A stretch of 41,856 bases of DNA from Acidobacteriota bacterium (GCA_009694745.1 SHUF01000021.1:1-41856); one strand, 5' to 3'. Shown: positions 7,541 to 18,007, counted from the first letter of the stretch. Numbers and translations: made by a program. The notes: generated from the letters alone by a model not told the origin.

Positions 7541-9795
7541 CGGATGCCTGGCTCGGTGCCGGCGATGAACGCTTCGAGGCCTTTGCTGGTCATGATCATG
7601 ATGACGTTGCTCGGGCGTTCGAACGACGGCGGGGCGGGGAGTTGGGCGCGGCGGCGTGCCACCCACGGTTTCATGATGTCGATCCAGATCGGGAGTGCAG
7701 CCGCGGTGCCCGTCTGGCCTGGGCCGATCGGTTTCTTCTGATCGCGGCCTACCCATACGCCCAACGTGATGTCGGGATCGAACCCGATGAACCAGGCGTC
7801 GGTGTAGTCGTCGGTGGTGCCGGTCTTGCCGCCCACGGGCCAGTCCAACACCTGTGCCCTCACAGCGGTGCCGTGCTGAACCGCACCCTGCAGCAGGTGG
7901 GCCATGACAAACGCCGTGTCGGCGCGCAATGCGTCGTGCGGCACCGGTCGGCGATCTTCGAGGATGTTGCCGTCACGATCGAGGACCTGCGTATACGACA
8001 GTGGCGTGGCGCGCACGCCCTGATTGGCGAAGGCGGAATAGGCCGACGTCATCTCGATGAGTGTCGCTTCGGCCGCGCCGATCGCCACCGGAAGGAAGGC
8101 CGGCAGGGGAGACGTGATGCCCATGCGTTTGGCCGTGCCGATCACCTGCGGCGGGCCGAGTGCGTCCATCAACTTGATCGTCGGGATGTTGCGCGACCCG
8201 GCGAGTGCATCGCGCAGCATCACCTGCCCGAGATACTCGCGGTCGTAATTCTGTGGCTGCCACAACGGCTGGTTGGGGCCGGCGACAAAACTCACGGGGC
8301 TGTCGTCGATGAGCGATGTGGCCGTGTAGCCTCGGTCGATGGCTGCCGTGTAGACAAAGGGCTTGAAGGTGGAGCCCACCTGCCGCAGTGCCTGCGTCGC
8401 GCGATTAAACTGGCTGCGCCCGAAGTTGTGGCCGCCCACCATCGCAAGAATCTGTCCGGTCCGGTTTTCGATAGCCACCACGGCGCCTTCAATGGACGGC
8501 GCCTGCTCGAGCTCTGCCACGAACTGTTTGGATTCGTCGACGCGACTGACGACCCGCACTTCGATCAGGTCGCCGCGCCGCACCAGCGCGTCCGAGCGTC
8601 GCCGAGTCCAGGCGTAACCCGCAGGCGCAATGGTCCCCTCCCATGCGCCGGCGCGCACACGGATGGTGCCGCGATCCATGTTGAGCACGAGAGCCGGGAT
8701 GACCTCGTTCACCGTCGGCGGACGAGCCCAGCGGAATACCCTGAAGGTGTCGAGTTCCACCTTCTCGGCCACGAGGTTCCGTGACGGCCGCCGATATCCG
8801 CCGAGCCGATCGATGCGCCGCAGTTCCCGGTCGAGGACTGCAATGGCCGTTCGCTGCAACTCGGCATCCAGTCCGGTGCGCACCGTCAATCCACTTTCGT
8901 AGATCGCCTTCGCGCCGTAGCGGTCCTGCAACTCCTGCCGAATGGTCTCGGTGAAGTGCGGCGCCAACGTGGGGCCACCCAGTGGCGCGCCGGAGGTGAC
9001 GATGGGACGAGCCTTGGCGGCGGTGGCGTCCTCCGCTGTAATGAAGTTGTTGGCGGCCATGCGATCCAACGCGAGGTTGCGCTTGCGCCTGGCCTCGGCC
9101 ATGTTCACATAGGGACTTTGCCGCTCGGGTGTCTGAATGATGCCTGCAAGCATCGCCGCTTCTTCGAGCGTCAGGTCCGTGATCGACTTGTCGAAGTACA
9201 ACCGTGACGCGGCTTGCACGCCATACGCGCCGTGGCCCCAGTAGATCTGGTTGCAGTACATCGTGAAGATTTCGGACTTGCCGTAGCGACGTTCGATTTG
9301 CAACGCGACCAGGGCTTCTTTGATCTTCCGCTCCCAGCCGCTGACGTCCACCCAGGCGTTCGGGTCGCGCCTGAATCCAATCGTGTCGCGAAACAGGTTG
9401 CGGGCCAGTTGCTGGGTGATAGTGGACCGGCCCGGTGTGCGGCCCGTTCCCGTCAAGTCGCGGACGACCGCCCAGACCATGCGCGTGGGTTGCAGCCCCA
9501 TGTGGTCGTTGAAGCCGGCGTCTTCCACCGCCATGATGGCCTGGCGAAGCACCGGGGGGATCTGCGCGTCGGTGATGATCTCGCGCCGCTCGGTGGCGAA
9601 CTCACCGACCACGCCGCCGTCCCTCCCCACGACTCGGGTGATCGTGCTGGGCGCGTAGCTATCGAGGGCGCTGATCTGCGGCAGGTCGCCGACAAACGCG
9701 AGCACCACACCGCTCGCGATGCCGAACAACGCGGCCGCAAGGAACAGCGCGACGAGACCGAATCCACGGACGAGACGGATCGTGACGACAGCCAT
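7537..9795 (-). CDS. mrcA: Class A penicillin-binding protein 1A
   Basis: Bifunctional murein synthase of 752 residues. It has an N-terminal membrane anchor at about residues 9-35, then a GT51 glycosyltransferase with EDAGFNDHMG at residues 91-100 and STITQQLARN near 124-133. The C-terminal transpeptidase carries SxxK as STFK near residue 475 and KTGTT near 655; an SAYSAFANQG segment lies between them. It polymerises lipid II and cross-links stem peptides in the periplasm. An OB-like insert between GT and TP domains is consistent with PBP1a. ATG 9795 is followed directly by the anchor. It lies 18 nt downstream of the FecR-domain gene and is probably co-transcribed with it. Its stop overlaps the prfB stop in convergent orientation. 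Confidence 0.94.
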   Translation of the reverse strand: MAVVTIRLVRGFGLVALFLAAALFGIASGVVLAFVGDLPQISALDSYAPSTITRVVGRDGGVVGEFATERREIITDAQIPPVLRQAIMAVEDAGFNDHMGLQPTRMVWAVVRDLTGTGRTPGRSTITQQLARNLFRDTIGFRRDPNAWVDVSGWERKIKEALVALQIERRYGKSEIFTMYCNQIYWGHGAYGVQAASRLYFDKSITDLTLEEAAMLAGIIQTPERQSPYVNMAEARRKRNLALDRMAANNFITAEDATAAKARPIVTSGAPLGGPTLAPHFTETIRQELQDRYGAKAIYESGLTVRTGLDAELQRTAIAVLDRELRRIDRLGGYRRPSRNLVAEKVELDTFRVFRWARPPTVNEVIPALVLNMDRGTIRVRAGAWEGTIAPAGYAWTRRRSDALVRRGDLIEVRVVSRVDESKQFVAELEQAPSIEGAVVAIENRTGQILAMVGGHNFGRSQFNRATQALRQVGSTFKPFVYTAAIDRGYTATSLIDDSPVSFVAGPNQPLWQPQNYDREYLGQVMLRDALAGSRNIPTIKLMDALGPPQVIGTAKRMGITSPLPAFLPVAIGAAEATLIEMTSAYSAFANQGVRATPLSYTQVLDRDGNILEDRRPVPHDALRADTAFVMAHLLQGAVQHGTAVRAQVLDWPVGGKTGTTDDYTDAWFIGFDPDITLGVWVGRDQKKPIGPGQTGTAAALPIWIDIMKPWVARRRAQLPAPPSFERPSNVIMIMTSKGLEAFIAGTEPGIR

Positions 9796-9813
9796 GAGCT
9801 GTCTGTAACGATA

Positions 9814-11403
9814 TCAGCCCCCGCTGCGGCCGCGACGTACCGCGGTGCCCGATCCGCCACCCGATCGCCCGCCCGATTGGCCTGTCGATGGGGTCCGCGA
9901 GCCCGAAGGCGCCCCTGATCGCGACGGCGACCGTACGCCGGACCCCGATCGCTGCGGCTCCGACGGCCTCACTGACTGTGTTGGCCGCTCTGACGATGGT
10001 GACTGGCGCGTGGCTGGCGGAGCCGGTCGCGACTCCTGCGGCGACGGCCGCGAGATCGACGGCGCACGTCGATCCATCGGGCGCTCAGTCGGTCTTTGAC
10101 GCTCAGTCGATCCCTGCCGTTCCTGAGCCTCAATCCGCTCGTTCGATGGCGTCTGGGGCCTCGTGGCCATCGGTGTGTTGCGCGACGGGAACTGCGACTG
10201 GCCTGTCTGAGCCGACTGCGACGGCGCATTGCGCGGCACTCCGCGCGGCACCGCTCTTTGTTGCGGCTCGGTCCGCTGGTCTATTTCCGGAGGCCGCGTG
10301 CCTCCGCCAGTGGGCCTATTCTGCGACGGCCGCCCGGTGAATGGGCGCGAATTGTTCGGCCGCGAGTAGTAGGGCACTGACGCGTTGAATGACTGCCGTG
10401 GCACCGCGTATCCGACGCGCCTGGCCTGCACGGGTCGCTGCGGCACCCAGAACCACCGCGATCCCCCTCGCCCCCATCGTCCATAGTGATGCGTCGGCCA
10501 TTCCCAACGCGACCCCCCAATCCAGGAGTAGCCAAAGTTCACGACGAACGACCAGCGGCCGGTTCGATAGGGTTGCCACCCCACTGACACGCGGGGATAC
10601 CAGACCCATCCGTACGAACCGTAGCGTGACCACGAGCCATGCCGATCGAAGTCGCCACCATACGCGCGCAATTCAACGGGCAGGTACCGCGTGGATTCCA
10701 CACCGTAGCGGTCGGCTTCGAGCGATTCGGTCCAGCGCTCGAAGTCGTCTCGCGGCGTGGCGTAGGCGTACGGCACAGACGGCGCATAACTTGCGGTCGT
10801 CAGCGCGCGAGTGCCGGCACGTACCGAGGTGCGGCCCAGCGAATTTTCGAGCTCGGCTAATCCGCGCGAGACCGCGAGTTCCAGTTCTGCTTCGCCCCGA
10901 CGGTTGTCGGCCAGCGTGATGCGATAGTCGCCGCCGCTGCGCACACGCGCCGCGCCGGCGGGCCGCGCATCAATATCAAAGGATCCGGCGCGCCACGTCA
11001 CCTTCAGCCGTCCGCCCTGCAGCCGCCACGCGGCGGAATCGTCAATTGTGATGTCGGTGTATTCGTCGAGCGCAATGACGCTGCCATCCGAGAACAACAC
11101 TTCCACGCGTCCGCGCGACGTGCTCAGGCGGTCGCCCACTTCAAGAGGCACCTGTTCGAAGTCGCGAACCGCGTCGCCCCCGCGATAGAGCTGCGCACTG
11201 CCATCAACCGCCGACACGAACGCCGGCACGTCCTGGTAGGACTGCTCATCGCCTGCGTAACTCGGCTGTTCAGAGTCGCGCCCAGGCACGTACTGCTGCC
11301 CCGGGCCATCGCGATACTGCGCAATGAGAGATGGTGACCAGGCCAGGGCGCCGGTCGTGAGGACGGGAATTACGAGAAGCCTGACTGTGCGTGCAAAGGT
11401 CAT
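9814..11403 (-). CDS. FecR-domain, DUF6600-like secreted protein with disordered tail
   Basis: Protein of 529 residues. A signal peptide is likely at about residues 1-28 (LLVIPVLTTGALAWSPSLIAQ). Residues about 65-170 form a FecR-type beta domain: GDRLSTSRGRVEVLFSDGS, then DITIDDSAAWRLQGGRL. Residues about 225-320 are Trp/Tyr/Gly-rich (YGGDFDRHGSWSRYGSYGWV, then WYPR, GYSWIG), the pattern I associate with DUF6600 in FecR proteins of Acidobacteriota and related bacteria. From about residue 350 to the end the chain is low-complexity Pro/Arg/Ser/Gln and presumably disordered. It may act as a surface or periplasmic wall-associated protein; no catalytic residues were recognised and the role is unknown. 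GAGGG shortly before ATG 11403 serves as ribosome-binding site. It precedes the PBP gene by 18 nt. Confidence 0.82.
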   Translation of the reverse strand: MTFARTVRLLVIPVLTTGALAWSPSLIAQYRDGPGQQYVPGRDSEQPSYAGDEQSYQDVPAFVSAVDGSAQLYRGGDAVRDFEQVPLEVGDRLSTSRGRVEVLFSDGSVIALDEYTDITIDDSAAWRLQGGRLKVTWRAGSFDIDARPAGAARVRSGGDYRITLADNRRGEAELELAVSRGLAELENSLGRTSVRAGTRALTTASYAPSVPYAYATPRDDFERWTESLEADRYGVESTRYLPVELRAYGGDFDRHGSWSRYGSYGWVWYPRVSVGWQPYRTGRWSFVVNFGYSWIGGSRWEWPTHHYGRWGRGGSRWFWVPQRPVQARRVGYAVPRQSFNASVPYYSRPNNSRPFTGRPSQNRPTGGGTRPPEIDQRTEPQQRAVPRGVPRNAPSQSAQTGQSQFPSRNTPMATRPQTPSNERIEAQERQGSTERQRPTERPMDRRAPSISRPSPQESRPAPPATRQSPSSERPTQSVRPSEPQRSGSGVRSPSRSGAPSGSRTPSTGQSGGRSGGGSGTAVRRGRSGG

Positions 11404-11498
11404 CGGACCCTCTAAGTCAGACAGTGAGCTGGCAAGGAGAAGTATACATCGCGGTTCTGGGGTCCTGGGTCCCGGAGTCCTTGGCGCGCGTTTCGTAG

Positions 11499-11522
11499 CT
11501 CGGCCTAGGTCTCAAGGCCGAG
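11499..11522. promoter_or_regulatory. Inverted repeat upstream of the dnaK promoter, candidate operator
   Basis: Perfect 8-bp arms CTCGGCCT (11499-11506) and AGGCCGAG (11515-11522) are separated by 8 nt, ending 6 nt before the -35 box. The right half contains TCTCAAG, one half-site resembling the HspR HAIR motif (CTTGAGT-N7-ACTCAAG), but the partner half is absent. It may be an operator shared by the divergent fecR-like and dnaK genes; function is inferred only from position. Confidence 0.35.
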
Positions 11523-11528
11523 GCTTTG

Positions 11529-11558
11529 TTGACATATACGCACTCATCTTTCTATAAT
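11529..11558 (+). promoter_or_regulatory. Sigma70-type promoter of dnaK
   Basis: Full-consensus -35 TTGACA (11529-11534) and -10 TATAAT (11553-11558) with an 18-bp spacer. Transcription should start near 11565, giving a leader of about 50 nt before the dnaK ATG. No sigma32-like promoter or CIRCE element was seen, which fits repressor control of a strong housekeeping promoter. Confidence 0.85.
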
Positions 11559-11617
11559 ACATGAGACTAAGGTTTGACCATTTTCCTGCCCTTCGCGGCA
11601 GAGGAGCAACGGACATC

Positions 11618-13524
<1,907 letters not shown>

Positions 13525-13525
<1 letters not shown>

Positions 13526-14616
13526 TGGACTTGTATGGCGCGCTCGATTTGACGCCGGCGGCCACGCCAGCCGATATCGAGCGCGCGTATCTGCGGCTCG
13601 CGAGGCGGTATCACCCGGGCATCAATCCTAGTGACCGCCTTGGGGCCGAACGTTTTCGTCAGGTGCAGGAAGCCTACGAGGTGCTGGGCGACCCAGCGCG
13701 GCGTCAGCAGTACGACGAGGGGCAGCACAGGTATCACGGCGTAGTCGAAACCACAATCGCGTTTGACGGCTTCGATTTCACGGCGGCGGCTCAGGGCGCT
13801 GAGGCCGCGACGTTCTCTGAACTCTTCGCTGACGTGTTCCAGGACGCGGCGCGCCGGGCGATGGCGCACGATCAGGGTGGGTCGCTCGAACTCACCATGC
13901 AGTTGTCGTTCGAAGAGGCGATGCGTGGTGGGGCGGTGCCGGTGTCGGTGGTGCGCCGCGAGCGTTGTCCTGCATGTGGTGGCGCCGGCGTGGTCGCACT
14001 TGAGTCAGAAGCCTGTTCCGCGTGTCACGGCCAGGGGGCCATCAGATGGGCGCGCGGCCACATGGTGTTTACCAAAGCCTGTGAGCCGTGTGGCGGGTCT
14101 GGGCGAATGACGCGGGCGGGGTGCCGCATGTGCGCCGCCACCGGTCTGCAGACTCGCAGCGAAGTGGTGACGGTGCACGTGCCGGCGGGCATCGAGTCGC
14201 AGGCGCGGCTGGTGGTGCCGGGCCGCGGGCATGCCGGAGAACGAGGCGGACCAGCCGGGGATTTGTACGTGACCATCGAGGTGGCGCCCCATCCGATGTT
14301 TCATCGCGACGGATTGGATCTGCACGTGAAAGTGCCGGTCGCGATTCATGAAGCCGCGCTCGGGGCCCGCATCGACGTTCCAACGTTGGCGGGTCCAGTG
14401 AAAGCACGGGTGCCACCGGGAACGGCGGCAGGCACCCGTCTTCGCCTCCGCGGCCACGGCGTACCGAGCCAGCTCGGACCCGACGCTGCCGGCGACCTCA
14501 TCGTCGAGCTCCAGATCGTGTTGCCGCCCGTCCAGGACGAGCGGTCGAAAGCACTCCTGCGCGAGTTTGCACGGTTGAATCCCGTGGACGTACGCGCACA
14601 CCTGTTTGATGTATGA
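13525..14616 (+). CDS. dnaJ: DnaJ-family co-chaperone with HPG instead of HPD
   Basis: Type I J-protein of 363 residues that should deliver clients to DnaK. Its J-domain spans about residues 1-68. The zinc-binding region has four cysteine pairs at about 148-205 ([32 protein letters not shown], the last missing one Gly). Two C-terminal substrate-binding beta domains follow ([11 protein letters not shown] ... [22 protein letters not shown]). Two oddities: the invariant HPD tripeptide that stimulates Hsp70 ATPase is His30-Pro31-Gly32, and the Gly/Phe linker is replaced by a less Gly-rich [14 protein letters not shown] segment. The ATG shares one base with the dnaK stop (TAATG), implying translational coupling. 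Fold assignment is firm; whether it can activate DnaK is uncertain. Confidence 0.92.
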
Positions 14617-14638
14617 AGAAGAAAGGCGGGGTACGGCC

Positions 14639-15034
14639 ATGACCAGACGCACGGGCACCGGCAAGGGCTATTACATGATTAGCGCCGTGTCGACCAAGTA
14701 CGACATCCACCCTCAGACGCTGCGACTCTACGAGCGCGAGGGCCTGCTCGCTCCCTCTCGCACGGAAGGCAACACGCGGCTGTATTCGGATGAAGACCTG
14801 CAGCGCCTCGAAACCATCCTGGCGCTGACGCGCGAACTCGGCGTGAACCTCGCCGGCGTTGAGATCATCCTGAACATGCGTCAGAAAATGGAGCGCATGC
14901 AGAGTGAGGTCAATGAGTTCATGGCGTACGTGAAGACCGAACTCGCTCGCGGGTTGGGAGACTGGGAACAGAGGCTTAACACGGCGCTCGTGCCCGCTGG
15001 TGACAAAGACGCGGGCAAAGACGCCGGCTTATAA
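14639..15034 (+). CDS. hspR: MerR-family heat-shock repressor HspR
   Basis: DNA-binding regulator of 131 residues. Residues about 10-80 hold a MerR winged-helix domain with the HspR-type core YMISAVSTKYDIHPQTLRLY, EREGLLAPSRTEGNTRLYSD and LTRELGVNLAGVEIIL. The rest is a short coiled coil (MRQKMERMQSEVNEF). In actinobacteria HspR binds HAIR elements and represses dnaK and clpB with DnaK as co-repressor. Position directly after dnaK-dnaJ supports the same autoregulatory role here, although no full HAIR site was found upstream of dnaK. ATG 14639 is preceded by AAGGCGGGG; ATG 14609, overlapping the dnaJ end, is an alternative. Confidence 0.93.
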   Translation: MTRRTGTGKGYYMISAVSTKYDIHPQTLRLYEREGLLAPSRTEGNTRLYSDEDLQRLETILALTRELGVNLAGVEIILNMRQKMERMQSEVNEFMAYVKTELARGLGDWEQRLNTALVPAGDKDAGKDAGL

Positions 15035-15044
15035 ATGGCCAAAA

Positions 15045-15218
15045 GTCACAAATGACCGAAATGGCGAAGTGCGGACAAACCAATGCAGGGAAGAATGGTC
15101 GAATGTTTTTGCCGCCCAATGGTTGAATCTGCCTCGCGATGCGGATTCACACATTTGAGGGGAAAGGCATTCCCGCATTTCGCCATTTCGCCATTTCGCC
15201 ATTTCGGTCATTTGTGAC
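15045..15218. repeat. MITE-like element with 24-bp perfect inverted repeats
   Basis: The left arm 15045-15068 (GTCACAAATGACCGAAATGG plus CGAA) is the exact reverse complement of 15195-15218. Inside the right end, the octamer CATTTCGC repeats four times in tandem (15176-15207, last copy ending G). The remaining interior has no convincing coding sequence. It fills the gap between hspR and the ATPase gene. No transposase or clear target-site duplication was seen. It could be a non-autonomous mobile element or a transcribed long hairpin; with no poly-U tail it is a poor intrinsic terminator. Confidence 0.75.
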
Positions 15219-15257
15219 ATTTCACAATTTCAGGATTGCTGCTACGCTATCTCTCCC

Positions 15258-16130
15258 GTGGAGTGCGCAATCTGTAACGGAACAGGATGGAAGCCGATTG
15301 TTGTCGGCGAGATCCGGCGCGTTGAGCGTTGTGAGTGCTGGCGCGCGCAGGCATCGTCTCGTCTGATGCACGACGCGCGGATTCCTCCGCGTTACGCGCG
15401 ATGCGACCTGTCGAATTTCGTCACCTATCCGAACGAGAAGCTGCAACTCACGCTCACGCGCGCCCGGAAGTTCGCCGAAACGTTCCCAGCGGTGACGAAG
15501 GGGCTGTGTCTGATCGGTCCGCCCGGAATCGGCAAGACCCATATAGCCGTCGGCGTCTTGCGCCAGTCGATCCAGCGCACCGGCGTGCGGGGACTGTTCT
15601 ACGACGTTCGTGAACTGCTCAAGATGATTCGGTCCACCTACAACCCGGTGGTCCGCACGGCCGAGATGGACATTCTGCGTCCCGTGATGGATGCGGAACT
15701 GCTGGTGCTGGACGACCTCGGCGCTGAAAAGCCCTCGGAATGGGTGGAAGAAACGATGAACCTCATCGTCAACACCCGGTACAACGAGCGCCGCCCGACG
15801 ATTTTCACCACCAACTACGAAGACACGCCTGACGACAGCAATCTCGATTCGCTCAAGGTGCGCGTAGGGTTCCGGATGCACTCGCGGCTCCACGAGATGT
15901 GCGAGTTCCTCGAGTACGAAGGACCCGATTTCCGGATGCTCGGCCCCGGCAGTGGCGCCGAGGAACTGGCGATCCTCTGGAAGGACGGCAAAGGGCGTCG
16001 CACATTGCCGCCCAAGGCCCGTAACCAGGCGCGCGCCCAACTGCGCGAGAACGACCCGCTCCGCTCACTCAAGCAGCCCGGCCCGTCGCGCGAGCTCAAG
16101 TGGCCCGGCGGCAAAGCTGGCCGAGGCTAG
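15258..16130 (+). CDS. DnaC/IstB-like AAA+ ATPase with N-terminal zinc-finger-like motif
   Basis: ATPase of 290 residues related to the DnaC/DnaI helicase loaders and IstB. Residues 3-28 contain CAIC and CEC cysteine motifs that could bind zinc. Walker A is GPPGIGKTH at about residues 89-97, Walker B LLVLDDLGAEKPSEW, and the sensor-1 region is TIFTTNY. No IS21 transposase lies nearby, so a chromosomal role such as helicase loading is more likely than transposition. The tail is longer and more basic than in E. coli DnaC. GTG 15258 is used because the cysteine motif starts at once; a TACGCT hexamer 9 nt upstream could be a -10 box of a leaderless mRNA. A true dnaC assignment cannot be made from sequence alone. 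Confidence 0.85.
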   Translation: MECAICNGTGWKPIVVGEIRRVERCECWRAQASSRLMHDARIPPRYARCDLSNFVTYPNEKLQLTLTRARKFAETFPAVTKGLCLIGPPGIGKTHIAVGVLRQSIQRTGVRGLFYDVRELLKMIRSTYNPVVRTAEMDILRPVMDAELLVLDDLGAEKPSEWVEETMNLIVNTRYNERRPTIFTTNYEDTPDDSNLDSLKVRVGFRMHSRLHEMCEFLEYEGPDFRMLGPGSGAEELAILWKDGKGRRTLPPKARNQARAQLRENDPLRSLKQPGPSRELKWPGGKAGRG

Positions 16131-16131
16131 C

Positions 16132-16197
16132 CTGGACCCCAGGACCCGCCTCCGCCAAGGCTACGGCGGGCAAGCCCCGGGACTCCGGGACCCCGAC
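16132..16197. repeat. Dispersed-repeat-like segment encoding RLRQGYGGQAPG
   Basis: CTGGACCCCAGGACCCGCC followed by a GCTACGGCGGGCAAGCC segment and GGGACTCCGGGACCCC. The ends form imperfect inverted GGGTCC/GGACCC motifs. A related GGGGTCCTGGGTCCCGGAGT occurs in the dnaK upstream region (about 11459-11478). I recall proteins from Acidobacteriota genomes carrying 'GYGGQA' strings of this kind, which suggests a dispersed repeat; that part is memory, not a search. Here it lies exactly where hemW should start. Confidence 0.5.
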
Positions 16198-17310
16198 TTA
16201 GGTCTGTACGTCCATATCCCCTTCTGTCAGGCGATCTGCTCCTACTGCAATTTCAATCGCGGGTTGCTTGATGCCGACCTGAAGGGCCGATACGTCACCG
16301 CCCTTGAAACAGAGATCCGGCAAGCACCCGGTGGCAAGGCCGACACTATTTTCTTCGGCGGCGGGACGCCGTCGCTGCTTTCAGCTGATGAGGTGGCTGG
16401 TCTCATCCGCGCGTGCCGCGAGACGTTCAATCTGGCGGCCGATTCCGAAATTACCCTCGAGACCAATCCCGAAACAGCAACGGCCGAGCGCCTTGCGGCA
16501 TTTCGCGATGCCGGAATTAATCGCATCAGCTTCGGCGTGCAGTCATTTGATGACGACGAGTTGAAGCGCCTTGGGCGCATTCATTCATCGGCCCGGGCGA
16601 TCGAGGCCATCAGCGCCGCGCAGTCCCTCGGCTTCAACAGCGTGTCGTTCGACCTGATGTTGTGGTTGCCGCAACAGTCGCGCGAGACCTGGCGGCGCAC
16701 GGTGGATCAGGCCGTGGCGCTCCGGCCCGACCATCTGTCTCTGTACCTGCTTGAGCTCTATCCCAACGCGCCGCTCAAGGAAGACATGGCTCGGGCGGGC
16801 TGGTCCATGGCGCCGGATGACGATGCGGCTGAGATGTATTTGGAAGGGCTGGACGTGCTTGAGCAGCATGGATTGCTGCAGTACGAGATTTCAAATGTGG
16901 CCAGACCCGGCCATCGCTCGCGCCACAACGTCAAGTACTGGCAAGGGAGTGGGTGGTTCGGGTTTGGGTGCGGCGCCCATTCCACCGTGTCCGGCGAGCG
17001 CTGGAAGAACGTGGCGGCCACTGAAGAATATGTGACGCGCGTGATGTCGGGCGCGTCGGTGGCGCTTGATCGCCAGCATCTGACACCGCAAGCCCAGGTC
17101 GAAGAGGCCCTGTTTATGGGGCTTCGGCTGACCGATGGCCTGGACTCGGCCGAATTTTCGGTCCGGTTCGGACTGGACCCGTGGGAGCGGTACGGGGAGG
17201 CTCTGGCGCCTTTTGTCGATGGCGGACAGGTGTGGCGGCGGGGTGGAAGATTCGGCCTGACCCGAGAGGGTATGCTGGTGGCGAACAGCGTACTTGAAGT
17301 TTTTGTGTAA
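16132..17310 (+). CDS. hemW: HemW-like radical-SAM heme chaperone
   Basis: Coproporphyrinogen III oxidase-like radical SAM protein. Residues about 25-45 hold LGLYVHIPFCQAICSYCNF, whose C-x3-C-x2-C binds the 4Fe-4S cluster. IFFGGGTPSLL and ITLETNPET follow, then the HemW-type C-terminal domain (YEISNVARPGHRSRHNVKYW; MGLRLTDGLD). HemW delivers heme to respiratory proteins rather than oxidising coproporphyrinogen, and this protein lacks HemN's N-terminal extension. The start is unclear: between the conserved core at 16201 and the distant GTG 15952, inside the preceding gene, there is no in-frame ATG, GTG or TTG. CTG 16132, preceded by GAGG at 5 nt, is my provisional choice. A dispersed-repeat-like sequence occupies the first 22 codons and may have displaced the original start. 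Confidence 0.88.
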   Translation: MDPRTRLRQGYGGQAPGLRDPDLGLYVHIPFCQAICSYCNFNRGLLDADLKGRYVTALETEIRQAPGGKADTIFFGGGTPSLLSADEVAGLIRACRETFNLAADSEITLETNPETATAERLAAFRDAGINRISFGVQSFDDDELKRLGRIHSSARAIEAISAAQSLGFNSVSFDLMLWLPQQSRETWRRTVDQAVALRPDHLSLYLLELYPNAPLKEDMARAGWSMAPDDDAAEMYLEGLDVLEQHGLLQYEISNVARPGHRSRHNVKYWQGSGWFGFGCGAHSTVSGERWKNVAATEEYVTRVMSGASVALDRQHLTPQAQVEEALFMGLRLTDGLDSAEFSVRFGLDPWERYGEALAPFVDGGQVWRRGGRFGLTREGMLVANSVLEVFV

Positions 17311-17391
17311 GAGTGGACTTTCCATTCCAGATGGGTACGGTAAAGTAAAGTCTCTTTTTGGATGAACGCCCCTGTGGCGAGGAGAATTTTT

Positions 17392-17913
17392 ATGCAGTTG
17401 TCAGGAGTCTTGCCGGTGATGGGCCGGCGCGTGGTGGTTGCGCTGGGCGTGGCCGGGTTGTTAATGGTGGCGACGTCGGTCCAAGCCCAGACGGCCTCAC
17501 CGGCGCAGGCGGCGGCTCAGCCTGAGCCACCGGATCCTCTGAAGTTCAACGGCGCCACGTCGATCATGGTGTTGCTGTCGGTCAAGCAGGGGCAGGAAGC
17601 GACGTTTGAAGCGGCTTTTAACGAGATGAAGTCGGGCCTCGCCGCAGCTGCGAAGCCTGAATTCCAGGCTCAGGCCAAAACGATGACGTTCCTGAAAGTG
17701 GACGCTGTCCCGCCGCCCGATCAGCCGGTGCTGTATTTGCTGTTCCTGGACCCCCCGGTCACGAACCTGAGCTACAACATCACCCAGGTTCTGTACTACG
17801 GCGGCGCCTTCGATGTGGCCACGCCCGAGGCGCGGAAAAAGGTTGATGACCTGTACGCGAAGTTCACGGCGTCGCTGGCCAACCAGAACATCTGGCCGAT
17901 CGTCAAGAAGTAG
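17392..17913 (+). CDS. Secreted protein of unknown function, paralogue 1
   Basis: Protein of 173 residues. A signal peptide is likely at residues about 1-34 (VVVALGVAGLLMVATSVQAQ), then a short Ala/Pro linker and a compact domain of about 120 residues (SIMVLLSVKQGQEATFEAAF; VLYLLFLDPPVTNLSYN; RKKVDDLYAKFTASL). No known family was recognised. The domain aligns by eye with the next gene's product, especially VLYLLFLDPPVTNLSYNITQ against AIFVFMFDPAITTANYDPLL. The strand/helix pattern could suit a dimeric alpha/beta-barrel-like fold, but that is speculation. ATG 17392 is chosen for its AGGAG 7 nt upstream, over ATG 17362. A strong terminator hairpin follows. Confidence 0.72.
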   Translation: MQLSGVLPVMGRRVVVALGVAGLLMVATSVQAQTASPAQAAAQPEPPDPLKFNGATSIMVLLSVKQGQEATFEAAFNEMKSGLAAAAKPEFQAQAKTMTFLKVDAVPPPDQPVLYLLFLDPPVTNLSYNITQVLYYGGAFDVATPEARKKVDDLYAKFTASLANQNIWPIVKK

Positions 17914-17940
17914 CCCGACGCTGCGGCGTCTGAATGAAGT

Positions 17941-17983
17941 GAACGGGACGTCCTCGCGTAAGCGGTGACGTCCCGTTCTTTTT
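17941..17983 (+). terminator. Rho-independent terminator after paralogue 1
   Basis: A 12-bp perfect stem, GAACGGGACGTC (17941-17952) with GACGTCCCGTTC (17967-17978), 14-nt loop, followed by TTTTT (17979-17983). It separates the two related secreted-protein genes, so the second presumably has its own promoter or lives on read-through. Confidence 0.88.
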
Positions 17984-18007
17984 GTGGCAACCAGAGAAGG
18001 TGGCAAC

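Noticed and set aside
11404..11617. CIRCE or full HAIR operator before dnaK
   Set aside because: Neither TTAGCACTC-N9-GAGTGCTAA nor CTTGAGT-N7-ACTCAAG was found; only a single half-site.
15258..16130. ATPase as the IstB subunit of an IS21 element
   Set aside because: No istA-like transposase or terminal repeats are nearby, and the N-terminal cysteine motif and the neighbouring hemW favour a chromosomal gene.
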